In this document: positions 8,683-17,002 of the stretch, piece by piece
Numbering within the stretch: the stretch's first letter is position 1
How the letters are laid out: the number at the start of each line of letters is the position of its first letter
Notes under the pieces: generated by a model
Database searches by the model: none
Told to the model about the DNA's origin: nothing
Seen by the model: only the letters and a program-made list of their open reading frames with translations
Position numbers and translations under genes: made by a program
Assembly: GCA_963575675.1 (NCBI GenBank)
Contig: CAUYUA010000227.1
Coordinates: 1-28,642, forward strand
DNA: 28,642 nucleotides
From: CAUYUA01 sp963575675
Lineage (GTDB): Bacteria; Pseudomonadota; Alphaproteobacteria; Azospirillales; Azospirillaceae
Direction of reading: 5' to 3'

Positions 8683-9049
8683 GGCTGCCAAAATAAGCTT
8701 GTTGTAGAATCGGAAATTTTTGGTTGAGATACATGGATTGATTACAATCTATTAGTTCGTCATGAGAATGCCCATCCTACAAGATTAGCTATTGTTCCAT
8801 TTACGTGGAATTGGACAAACAACACCATTGTGACATTAACCATCGTTTAGATTCTGAGACGACAACGCCTTAATAGTGATGCATCTTGTGTGATTACTCC
8901 TTTTTGTTTTTCTTATCTTACAACGAGTACTCGAACTTTTTTGTCTTATGAACGGTGTCTATGCATATTTCCTTTAAATAGGTATTGTTGTGTTATCTGA
9001 TTTGTTGTATCGAATGGAGATATTGATCTCTTTTCAGGGTAACGTAAAA
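8683..9049. other. Divergent intergenic region between BREX and the nitrilase/ATPase operon
   Basis: This stretch of about 370 bp separates two divergent operons. It holds a perfect 10-bp palindrome CGAGTACTCG (8924-8933) and, on the plus strand, a weak promoter-like pair TTGTCT/CATATT separated by 17 bp (about 8940-8968). A 40-codon open stretch at 8730-8847 has no start codon. There is no convincing gene and no RNA gene. Confidence 0.5.
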
Positions 9050-10801
9050 ATGTCGCCGAACATCAAGCAGTTTGACATCAAAGGACGTTGGACCTCGGCG
9101 CCTGGCTCTATTCCGCTTTGTTTGGTTCAACCGAATGCGCCGCCGCGTTCGCACACGGGGTGGAATCAATTCCATGATCTAAATCTTGAATTGGCAAAAA
9201 AAATTTTAAGAGGCGACGAAGCTCTTCTGAACAAGATTTTTCCAGAAACAGACACCTCGCTTGTTGTTTTTCCTGAATTGGCTTTTTCCTTTGATCATTG
9301 GAACGAATTGAATGATTTGGTGAATGCTCGATCTGGTCCGATGATTCTGGCAGCCGGAATCGGGTTCGTTTCCGGCCAAAAATTGCTTGAGTGGCAAAAG
9401 CAAGACACAGGCCACCGTTTCGGCACTTGGGATATTCCCAATGAATTAATAAAGGAGCGTGTCTACAATGCAGCGTTTATCTGGGTCCATACGCAAGAAA
9501 CAACGGATTGTTATTGTTTATTAAAACAGCATCCGCAGCAAACTGCTGAGTTGCCCGAAATAGAGAATTGGGTCGGGGGGCCGCGTCCGGTAGTTCTTGT
9601 GGCCGAGGATCTGTGTCTTTACCCACTCATCTGTTTTGACTTTTTGACGAGTGGCCAAGGTGCTCCGGGGGACGAGGTGCTCACAAATTTGGACACACTG
9701 CACCGGAACAAAAAAGCGCTGATTCTTGGTATGGTGCTTCAAAAAGAGCCGACGCATCCCTTATGGATGAGCCGCGTAAGTGAGCTGACGAAGAAGATTA
9801 AAGATTATCCAACGGCAATAATACTTTGTCACTATGGAGAAGACGATCCTTCTTCTGATAAAAACAAGGATCAATGGCGTTGTATGACCGGGGTATATCG
9901 GAATCGCGAAAAGGTTATTTATTGGACCGACGGAGGTCCGTTATGTCTTAATCACTCAATTGGTGCAGGGAGAAAACTGCTTGTCCCACCGATTAACGGT
10001 ACTGTGATTCGATATAGTCACGGCTGCATCGTCGGTGGATTTCTTAATTTTGATTATGCTCAGGATGGATGTCGTCATTTATGGGAAGCCAAGACAGCCT
10101 TTGATGTCACAGGAAAGGAACCTCTTTCGCCAGAGGTCTATGAAATCTTGCGTTTATTAAGACGCTATCCCAAAATTGATTTAAGTCACAACCTCAATAA
10201 GATAATTGAGGAAGCTCTACATAATATTCAAAAAATAATGGATAAAGAATTAGCTCAATCTCTATGTTCCGGATTTGCAATCGGCGAAGATTTCATGAAT
10301 CGTAAAAAAATTGATCACGATGGATTAGATGAATGGGCCGTCGATTGGATTTCTTGCTTTCAAGTGTTTGCTCTTATGCTGAATTGTTGTCAAGATGTGG
10401 AGATTCGTCGGTCGAATAACGGTTTTTGTGATCTTCTTTGGCCGAAGAAAAACGGTATCGTGCGGATGTGGAGTATAAAAGGACTCTCACGTCCAGAAAT
10501 TAAAGAAAAGATAGAGCATTGGGTCTTAGAGTCCGGCGCTCACAATCCGATTCTGTTGGTGGCGCGAGGCGATGGCGCGCAACAACCGGACCCGTACCGT
10601 CCAAATGAGGTGCGCAGAGCCGATCGTCCCTCTTTGCCAGAGGGGCGAAATGCGGTTCATGGTAATTCTGATCGAGAAATATATTGCTTACCTTGGTATA
10701 AATTATCTGATGTGATGATTGATACCGATCTAAGAAGAGCAAAAAAATCTTTGGAAGATACTCTTTCCTCACATTTTGAGATTAAGGAGATCACGGTATG
10801 A
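9050..10801 (+). CDS. Nitrilase-fold (carbon-nitrogen hydrolase) protein with long C-terminal extension, putative ABC-3C effector
   Basis: The N-terminal half (about residues 20-300) reads as a nitrilase superfamily domain. The Glu-Lys-Cys triad can be placed: Glu76 in VVFPELAF, Lys159 in CLLKQHP and Cys195 in PLICFDF. The spacings (83 and 36 residues) fit the family. The known reaction of the family is hydrolysis or transfer at C-N (amide or nitrile) bonds through a thioester; the substrate here is unknown. The remaining 280 residues match no family I can name and may dock to the partner proteins. I chose ATG 9050 (AGGG 10 bases upstream); a GTG at 8990 would add 20 residues. The stop overlaps the next ATG (ATGA), so it is translated together with the 190-residue protein and the SMC-like ATPase. 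By analogy to ABC-3C systems it is the likely toxic effector; this is inference. Confidence 0.72.
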   Translation: MSPNIKQFDIKGRWTSAPGSIPLCLVQPNAPPRSHTGWNQFHDLNLELAKKILRGDEALLNKIFPETDTSLVVFPELAFSFDHWNELNDLVNARSGPMILAAGIGFVSGQKLLEWQKQDTGHRFGTWDIPNELIKERVYNAAFIWVHTQETTDCYCLLKQHPQQTAELPEIENWVGGPRPVVLVAEDLCLYPLICFDFLTSGQGAPGDEVLTNLDTLHRNKKALILGMVLQKEPTHPLWMSRVSELTKKIKDYPTAIILCHYGEDDPSSDKNKDQWRCMTGVYRNREKVIYWTDGGPLCLNHSIGAGRKLLVPPINGTVIRYSHGCIVGGFLNFDYAQDGCRHLWEAKTAFDVTGKEPLSPEVYEILRLLRRYPKIDLSHNLNKIIEEALHNIQKIMDKELAQSLCSGFAIGEDFMNRKKIDHDGLDEWAVDWISCFQVFALMLNCCQDVEIRRSNNGFCDLLWPKKNGIVRMWSIKGLSRPEIKEKIEHWVLESGAHNPILLVARGDGAQQPDPYRPNEVRRADRPSLPEGRNAVHGNSDREIYCLPWYKLSDVMIDTDLRRAKKSLEDTLSSHFEIKEITV

Positions 10802-11370
10802 GCGGCACTTGTCGTTACGATAAGTTGATTGATTGGCTGGAAGAACGCCTGGTTCCGGTTGGATTTTCTCGCGATGATGTTGCATTGCCGTCAAAAGTTC
10901 CGGATAAATCAGGATTGTGGAAAAGCGACTATGCTTTGTTATTGTTATGGCCATTATTGTCGGCTATAGATGAAAGTGAGTTGAAAAAAAGTTTAGCTCT
11001 GGCTAGGGATATTATGGACAAAATATTGACGAAAATAGAAGAAGATCATTTGGGAAGGATGGATGGATATATTATTGTCTCTTTGCCTTCTGAGCCAAAC
11101 TCTGATATAAAAAACTTGGTTCACTCCCAAGAACTCGACACATGGATTTGCCGAATGCACTTTGTGTGGCTTGATAATAACGACTGGGCGCGACAGGAGA
11201 GAGTCTCTGTTCTTACCCTCCAGGCGAAATCTACAGGCGTTACAGATATCGTCTTGGATGTTCCTAGCAATCTGGAAGAAACTGAAAAAGCGTTACTTGA
11301 ACGTTTGAATGTTGACTCGGCTAAAAAAATCGCTGAAGACCTCATTGCTCAGGTGAGTGCTACGTTATGA
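10798..11370 (+). CDS. Middle gene of the nitrilase/ATPase operon, unknown 190-residue protein
   Basis: I do not recognise a family with certainty. The protein is acidic and mainly helical, soluble, without signal peptide or membrane segment. A hydrophobic stretch SDYALLLLWPLLSAID (residues 40-55) is followed by charged helices, and the middle reads like an alpha/beta unit (GYIIVSLP, CRMHFVWLD). It overlaps both neighbours by four bases (ATGA at 10798-10801 and 11367-11370), so the three proteins are probably made in fixed ratio and act as a complex. Its size and its place between an effector-like gene and an SMC-like ATPase match the 'middle component' of ABC-three-component systems. This is a positional argument, not a sequence match. 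Confidence 0.65.
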   Translation: MSGTCRYDKLIDWLEERLVPVGFSRDDVALPSKVPDKSGLWKSDYALLLLWPLLSAIDESELKKSLALARDIMDKILTKIEEDHLGRMDGYIIVSLPSEPNSDIKNLVHSQELDTWICRMHFVWLDNNDWARQERVSVLTLQAKSTGVTDIVLDVPSNLEETEKALLERLNVDSAKKIAEDLIAQVSATL

Positions 11371-13992
11371 CCGGTGCTTTCTTTCTTGATAATCTATCCA
11401 TTCAGGCTTTTCGTGGCTTTGACAAGCCGCAAATTTTGGATTTTTCAGCCCCGTTGACTCTCATTTGCGCCGCCAACGGCTCCGGTAAAACCAGTCTGTG
11501 CGAAGCAATCGAATGGTTATTGCTTGGTCGCGTTGATCGGCTGGGAAATAACGATTTGCGTTGTTGTTTGAGTCCAGAGGAGCGATCGACCGAGGTTAAA
11601 TCCCTCCTGAGAACGATGGAAGGCCACGTAGAGATTTTGCGAACCCCAGAGCGAGTCCTTATTGGGGATGGTCAAAAAAAGAAAACTCTTAAAGAAATGC
11701 AACTTTTAGATCGTCTGGTTCCTCTAACGAAATCAGCAGCGCAGTCCGCTCAGAGGGAAGCAGATATCCGTCGGCAATGGCTGGGTGGTGCGCGCTTCTT
11801 TTCAGGAGAGAGGGTGGCGGTTTTGTTGGATAATGACGAAGACCAACAGCAATCTCGTATAAAAATTCTGGCAGATTTGTTGGGGACAAAGGATTGGCTG
11901 GCGTACCAGGAAAAACTTAGTAATATAGCGGAATCTTTACATCAAAAAGCCACTCCTTTAAATAAAGATATCCAACAACTAAATGGCCAGATTCAAATTT
12001 TAGCGAACGCGGCATCTCTGGAACGCACTTCTATATTACGCGAGGGAGCGTTAGCGTATCGCCGTCTTCTCGAAATTTTGGGCGCAGACGTTTCATCGCA
12101 GCCCTCGACGTCGGCCGAATCTTTTCAAACACTGGTTAATGGTGCCGAACGCTTGGTTGCAGAGCAGCAAAACCACAGCAAATCCGTGCGGGCCGCTTTG
12201 AATGAAGTTAGAGAAAAGTGGACTAATCCGGAAACTTGGACGATTGAAGATGACCGAAAAAAACTGATCAGTGTTAAAAATACGATATTTCTTCTTGAAT
12301 CTCAATACAATGATGTCAGGCGCCGTGAAGAAAAATTGAATCAGCTTATCACTTGGCTTGATGATTTAAGCAAACTTAATATTGATCAGGAAACTTCTAT
12401 TATTACTTTCTTTGAAAGATCATCTTCTATTAATTTTGATCTTACTATGTTGAATATCGAAGCTAGACAAACAGAGTATTGTTTAAGTCAAGTTGAACGG
12501 TTTAATGCTGTGAAAGCCCAACTGACCACTATGACCGAAACTTTATCGAAGAATGATCTTGCTAATCTTGATCCGGTTGTTTTCTATGATCAAATTCGAC
12601 AAGAGACAATTCGTCTAGGGAGCTTGCAACAAGCGCTTAAAAATGTCGCGGATCCTTTGTCTCGTTTGCAACACCTAGCGCTTCATGTTTTGGAAACCTT
12701 GGCGGACGACCATCATTGCTGTCCAGCTTGTGGCCATAACTGGGGTAGCGTTGTAGAATTGCGTGCCGCGATCAGTCAGGGAGGCGCATCGGCAACGACG
12801 ATCATAACTGATCTGACGCAGCAAATTCAAGAAGTCGAGATGGCGATTAGTAAAATTCGGACTCTCGCAGAGAACGCCGAGCGGTGCATAAAACTGAACA
12901 GTGAGCGTGACGCTTTTCTGGCGCAGGTGTCAAAACTCCAGCTTCCAACTGATGCTCAAGTTGATCAAGCCATATTAATGAATCATCTGCAGTATATTCG
13001 TCAGGCAATAATTATGAAAAAACTCAAAGAGAGTCTAGAAACTTTCAGTTCTTCGGGTTGGATAAAATTACCCATTGCTCAGATTTTCTCGGCTATTCTT
13101 CAGGATATAGATATCCAAGAAAAGCTAAGTTATGAAATTTCTTTGAATATGGAAAAAGCAAAAAAAGAAGTTGATCGCCTTGAAGTGCGGATACGTTCTT
13201 TAGAAAACGTACTTTTTACTTGGAGTTTTCTTGCAAAAGATACCACTCCAACCAATGAGGCGCTTGCAGACATCGAACACAAAGCTGTTGAGCGTGAACG
13301 CTCTTTAGCTGACGCCGAGGGAATCCTGGATGTACTTCGAACTTGCCTCCGTCAATTGAAACAACGGGAGTTAACTCTTGATCTGGAAAAGAAACGAGAT
13401 AAAGCACAACGTCAATACGATGCGTTTATTGCGGAAAAAAATAGAATTATGTCTTTTATTGAAAAAATTAGCTCTCATAGAGTTGCTTTTGAGCGACGGC
13501 AAATTCAGGCTCTTGAAAACGTAATGAATAGTCTTTTTATACGCATGCAGGCTAACGAAATGTTTAATCGAGTTGTGTCTAGTCGTGATGGCGCGTCAAT
13601 GCGTTGGTCCGCAAGTGCTGGAGACGAGTCGACTTTTGACACGAAAGCTCATTTCAGCCAAGGACAGCGTCAAGATATGGCTCTTGCGCTTTTTTTTGGC
13701 GAGGGCGAGAAGCTTAGGTGGCATTTTTATACTCGATGAACCGCTGATACACCTTGATGACCTAAATCGCACGTCTTTACTTGATACCTTGCGTATGATT
13801 ACGTTCGAAGGCAGAGGCCAAATAAAACTGGTAGTAACGACGGCCAGCAGTCTTGTCAAAGAGCATCTCGTAGAAAAATGCCAACGTATTCGCTCTTCAA
13901 TGGACGCTCAACCTTTTTTGCGTCTTTATGAGTTTGCAGGGAATCCTCGTTTGGGTGTTTCACCTATTCAATCGGAGTATGGTAAATTTTGA
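11367..13992 (+). CDS. Rad50/SMC-like ABC ATPase with zinc hook, out of frame at a T8 run
   Basis: The first frame (to a stop at 13739, 790 residues) has Walker A AANGSGKT at residues 35-42, two long coiled-coil arms, a zinc-hook CPAC (Cys452, Cys455, then His457) at the centre, and the ABC signature FSQGQRQD near residue 765. It then runs off into EGEKLRWHFYTR. The missing part is in the next frame: LGGIFILDEPLIHLDD (Walker B and D-loop) and a C-terminal tail to 13992. Dropping one T from the run at 13690-13697 joins them as ...MALALFLARARSLGGIFILDEP..., a normal SMC-type core of 874 residues. The first Gly of Walker A is Ala, and no clear H-loop His follows Walker B (VVTTASS). As read, the product lacks Walker B and would be inactive unless slippage occurs. 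It is the presumed sensor/motor of the three-gene system. Confidence 0.8.
13690..13697 (+). other. T8 homopolymer at the frameshift in the ATPase gene
   Basis: Eight consecutive T (GCGC-TTTTTTTT-GGCG) lie between the ABC signature and Walker B. With eight T the frame ends at 13739; with seven T it continues to 13992. Runs of this length can slip during replication (phase variation) or transcription (mixed mRNAs), and they are also a common place for sequencing error. Confidence 0.75.
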
Positions 13993-14111
13993 TGTCCTAA
14001 TAATGAGTTTTAATGAGGGGTAAGATTTTTATAAAAGCGTGCGTGATACGGAAATGAGACACAGTAGACGTCAAGGGGGCAGAATCACAGTTTTTGTAAA
14101 AGAAAATTCTA

Positions 14112-14142
14112 TTCACAAAAACACAGATAAGTCTGATAGAAT
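14112..14142 (+). promoter_or_regulatory. Putative promoter of the rpn gene
   Basis: An extended -10 TGATAGAAT (14134-14142) matches TGnTATAAT well, with TTCACA (14112-14117) upstream. The spacer of 19 bp is longer than ideal, but an extended -10 is less dependent on the -35. It lies about 30 bases before the GTG start at 14173. Confidence 0.4.
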
Positions 14143-14172
14143 GTCCGCTAAACTGTCGCAAAGGAAATCGCT

Positions 14173-15069
14173 GTGCGCTTCCTCAATCCGAAAACCGACT
14201 TCGCGTTTAAGAAAATCTTTGGCTCGGATTCTAGCCGAGATATTTTGATCAGCTTCTTGAATGCTATTCTCGATTTTTCTGGAGAAAGAGCAATCGTTGA
14301 TGTTGCGATTCTCGATCCTTACCAGGCTCCGAGAATCAAAGGTTGGAAGGATTCTTTTGTTGATGTTCGAGCCAAAGATCAACGCGGCCGTTCTTTCATC
14401 GTCGAAATGCAGGTATTAAACCTCGAAGGATTCGAAAAACGTGTCTTTTATAACGCCTGCAAAGCCTATGTCGGACAACTCGATAAAGACGATGAGTACG
14501 TTAAATTAGTTGAAGTCGTTGCGGTGACGATTACTGATTTTATCTTGTTTCCGGAGCTGGAAAGAACGATCAGTCGTTTTCGAATGAGCGCCGAAGAAAA
14601 GCCTTCGGTTGTCCGGGGAGAAATGGAGCTTGTTTTTGCCGAATTGCCGAAATTTCTAAAATCTTCCTCGGAGTTGAAAACTGTTGCCGAAATGTGGCTT
14701 TATTTCTTGAAACATGCAGAAGATTTGAGCGTCGTTCCAGAAACGCTTGCGATAGAACCGGCGATTGCTCATGCTTTTGAAAAAGCGAATAAGGCGTCTT
14801 GGACAGCCGAAGAACTCGACGCTCAGGAGAATCGGGAGATGTGGATTGCGTCCCATCGAATAACTGTTGAGAAAGCCGAAGCTAAAGGCGAAGCCAAAGG
14901 CAAGGCCAACATGCTTACTCGCCAATTAATTCGCCGCTACAAAACGATTCCGCCTCCTATCGCAGAGCGCATTCAGAACGCAACGAGTGAGCAACTCGAT
15001 AACTGGATGGATCAATTAATGGATGCAACTTCATTGGACGACATCTTCGGTCCGCCTCAATCGCATTGA
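14173..15069 (+). CDS. Rpn-family PD-(D/E)XK nuclease / putative transposase
   Basis: This 298-residue protein has the Rpn family N terminus (LNPKTDFAFKKIFG) and the nuclease core with Asp64 in SFVDVRAKD and Glu78-x-Gln80 in IVEMQV, the family form of the PD-(D/E)XK site. The C-terminal part has a repeated KAEAKGEAKGKA linker and a DUF4351-like helical tail (IAERIQNATSEQLDNWMDQL). Rpn proteins in E. coli promote RecA-independent recombination and cut DNA; a role in defence islands or in domestication of mobile DNA is proposed for several. The start is a GTG with AAGGA seven bases upstream. It is a single-gene unit with its own likely promoter and a downstream terminator at 15375-15423. Confidence 0.88.
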   Translation: MRFLNPKTDFAFKKIFGSDSSRDILISFLNAILDFSGERAIVDVAILDPYQAPRIKGWKDSFVDVRAKDQRGRSFIVEMQVLNLEGFEKRVFYNACKAYVGQLDKDDEYVKLVEVVAVTITDFILFPELERTISRFRMSAEEKPSVVRGEMELVFAELPKFLKSSSELKTVAEMWLYFLKHAEDLSVVPETLAIEPAIAHAFEKANKASWTAEELDAQENREMWIASHRITVEKAEAKGEAKGKANMLTRQLIRRYKTIPPPIAERIQNATSEQLDNWMDQLMDATSLDDIFGPPQSH

Positions 15070-15374
15070 TCACAGATTTATTCGCTTCTTATCGCGCAAA
15101 GCGTCAAAAAGTTTGAAATCAGTGCGTTCTGCTTACCAAATTGTATCAAAAACCTGAATGCAAAGATGGTTTGATCATTTTGGCTCAAACCTGCGAACTT
15201 CAAGAGGTGATAACCTATTGTTTTACAAAGATAGATTTCGTTGAGTGTTCCTTTTGCCTGCCGGTTTGACCTACAACTTTTTGATGAATCTGGAATTTGA
15301 CTTGTCTAAAACTGCGGAGAAAGGTTCGCGAAGTGTCCCTTTTGGTCAACCAGCATTCGTTATGTAGAATTTTC
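15070..15374. other. Gene-free stretch after rpn
   Basis: About 300 bases with no open frame of note, no ribosome binding site before a plausible gene, and no RNA gene that I can recognise. It leads into the terminator at 15375. Confidence 0.5.
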
Positions 15375-15423
15375 AAAAGCCCGGAAGTCTAGGCCAAAAA
15401 GCCCAGGATTTCCGGGCTTTTTT
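15375..15423. terminator. Two-way rho-independent terminator with nested hairpins
   Basis: One 3' arm can pair with two 5' arms. The long stem pairs AAAAGCCCGGAA (15375-15386) with TTCCGGGCTTTT (15410-15421). The short stem pairs AAAAAGCCC (15396-15404) with GGGCTTTTT (15414-15422) around a 9-base loop. Six T follow on the plus strand, and on the minus strand each hairpin is followed by four or five T. It sits between the convergent rpn and the membrane-protein gene and can serve both. Confidence 0.8.
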
Positions 15424-15506
15424 GCATTTATCCCGCGCGCTCCAGACCTTGTTTCCGTCGTCCGAAGCGCCCGTTTATCTCTTTCTTTGATCTTTTTTAT
15501 AGTAGG

Positions 15507-15860
15507 TTATCTGGGGATGTGTAGAAGGTGCATTGTAAGGAAAATTAGCAGCGTAGCGCCTCCATAAAAAGGAAAAATAGTTTTTGAGAAGAAAACTTTA
15601 TAAAATGATATTGTTTTTTCATTCTTTGAAGGGGTTAATGTAAAAGTGTTGCTATCTACCGAACCCGAGGCAACATCTTCATATAGATTTGTAAAAAGTT
15701 TTTCTTGGTGAAGAAAGAATGTATCAAGTGGCCAAGACATCAAAATTGGAAAGAATGCTGTCAGTGTTAAATAAATATTTGCATCTTTTGCTGAAAGTGC
15801 AAAAAGTGCCGCGACCAAAGTGGTGCTCCATCCTTTTATTAAGAAAGAATTCATCCCCAT
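15507..15860 (-). pseudogene. Small membrane protein gene, 5' end apparently lost
   Basis: From the first ATG it encodes 117 residues with a hydrophobic hairpin near the N terminus (WSTTLVAALFALSAKDANIYLTLTAFFPI, split by a short polar turn) and a C-terminal membrane segment (GATLLIFLTMHLLHI). I recall this as a conserved uncharacterised membrane family that begins with an extra segment of the type AHLxFIQNxIxRM before NSFLIKGW. Here the same frame stays open upstream of the ATG for 18 codons and reads NKIAHLGFIQNIITRM, to base 15905, then meets unrelated sequence with a stop (15913-15915) close to the IS5-family element. No start codon remains for the longer form. It may therefore be an IS-truncated gene. 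Function is unknown; similar proteins sit near defence genes, but I cannot verify this. Confidence 0.55.
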
Positions 15861-15981
15861 TCTTGTAATAATATTCTGTATAAACCCAAGGTGGGCAATC
15901 TTATTGGGTAAAACCTAATCAAGGTATTGAATTTACATTATAATTGTGATTCCAAGGAGATAAGGAGCCTTGGAGACCGAG

Positions 15982-16407
15982 ATGCGGGAAATATTCTACT
16001 TAAGTGATGGAGCATGGTCGCAAATTGAACGATATCTTCCGAAGAACCAACCCGGCGCGCGTCGAGTGGATGACCGTTGGATCATAAGCGGGATCATCCA
16101 TGTTCTGAAGAGCGGTTGCCGCTGGAAAGATTGTCTTCCGGAATACGGTCTGCCGACGACGGTCTATAGCCGTTTTAATCGCTGGTCTCGCAGAGGGCTG
16201 TGGAACAATATCCTCAGGGCTCTGTCTGAAGGCCAATGGATTACCGCTTCTGTGGCGATGGACGGCAGCTATGTTAAGGCGCATCGTTGTGCTCAGGCGG
16301 CGAAGGGGGAGCAAAGAAGCAAGGGATCGGGCTCTCAAGAGGTGGACAAACAACGAAAATCCACGTCCTCAGCGACACTCTCGGCCGTCCGATCGTCATC
16401 AAGATAA
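15982..16407 (+). CDS. IS5-family transposase, first frame (OrfA)
   Basis: The protein has the DUF4096-type N terminus of IS427 transposases: LSDGAWSQIERYLP, then RWIISGIIHVLKSGCRWKDCLPEYG and YSRFNRWSRRGLWNNIL, and reaches the first catalytic Asp (VAMDGSYVKAHR). After HRCAQAAKG the zero frame becomes nonsense (SGSQEVDKQRKSTSS), so the natural product continues by a -1 shift on the G5 run (16305-16309) into the next frame as GAKKQGIGLSRGGQTTKIH. I chose ATG 15982 with GGAG six bases upstream; a TTG at 15970 is an alternative. Confidence 0.82.
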   Translation: MREIFYLSDGAWSQIERYLPKNQPGARRVDDRWIISGIIHVLKSGCRWKDCLPEYGLPTTVYSRFNRWSRRGLWNNILRALSEGQWITASVAMDGSYVKAHRCAQAAKGEQRSKGSGSQEVDKQRKSTSSATLSAVRSSSR

Positions 16408-16735
16408 CGGCTGGAAACGTGTCCGACATAAAGATGGCCGACGAATTGTTAGCCGAGATGGATGGTTGTCGCGCCGTCTTGGCTGATAAGGGTTATGATT
16501 CCGATAAATTAAGGAGTTTAATCCGCGATAAAGGTGCCAAGCCCGTTATCCCAGGCAGGAAATCACGCAAACGAAAGGTTCCTCTCGACAAGAAGCGCTA
16601 TAAGTTCAGATGGATGGTGGAAGCCGTGTTTTGCCGGTTAAAGGATTTTCATCGCATCGCTACTCGCTATGACAAACTCTCCAGAAATTATATGTCATCA
16701 CTGTAATTGCAACTATTGTGGCGTACTGGGTGTGA
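16287..16735 (+). pseudogene. IS5-family transposase, second frame (OrfB), C terminus frameshifted
   Basis: This holds the DDE_Tnp_1 core: GLSRGGQTTKIHVLSDTLG, then CRAVLADKGYDSDKLR with the second catalytic Asp, and the RFRW-type FRWMVEAVFCRLKDFHRIATRYDKL segment with the catalytic Glu. In the zero frame it stops at 16706 after NYMSSL. The expected family tail (VIATIVAYWV, then TGA at 16733-16735) follows in another frame, so one or two bases have been lost or gained near 16700. The protein would lack only about ten residues, but together with the poor left end this suggests a decayed copy. Confidence 0.75.
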
Positions 16736-17002
16736 TTGAGTCTGGAGCCTAAAATCCAATCGGCTTGTTAGTACCACAATAGCGCTGTTTGTACGTCTCC
16801 AAGTTAACTCAATGATCAATAATATTATATAATGGGCGTTTCCACCCAAAATCGCATAGATTGTAATATGGCCATGCATCTCTACCAAAAATCTTCATTT
16901 CTCACCTACAAAATAATGTTGTAACAATGTGGTAATACCAAGTCTCGTAAACGGGGACTCATATTTTTCTCTTGCAAATACGGATATAAGACGATTCACT
17001 TG

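Larger units (their letters stand above)
15906..16751 (+). mobile_element. IS5-family (IS427-like) element, degenerate
   Basis: Two overlapping transposase frames (15982-16407 and 16287-16735) are typical of the IS427 group. The right end appears to be GATTGAGTCTGGAGCC (ending about 16750). The left end around 15906 (GGGTAAAACCTAATCA) is only a partial inverted match, so both borders are approximate and no target duplication was found. The second frame has a further lesion at its 3' end. The copy is probably inactive. Confidence 0.65.

Noticed and set aside
8730..8850. A 39-codon open stretch on the plus strand (DTWIDYNLLVRHENAHPTRLA...) that reads somewhat like protein
   Set aside because: It has no start codon or ribosome binding site, stops lie directly on both sides, and it is short enough to be chance. 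It could be the end of a decayed gene, but nothing supports this.
16713..16782. Imperfect inverted repeat CTATTGTGG...GTACCACAATAG that could be a terminator or an IS end
   Set aside because: One arm is inside the expected C-terminal coding of the IS5 transposase and there is no T run; it does not match the left end of the element.
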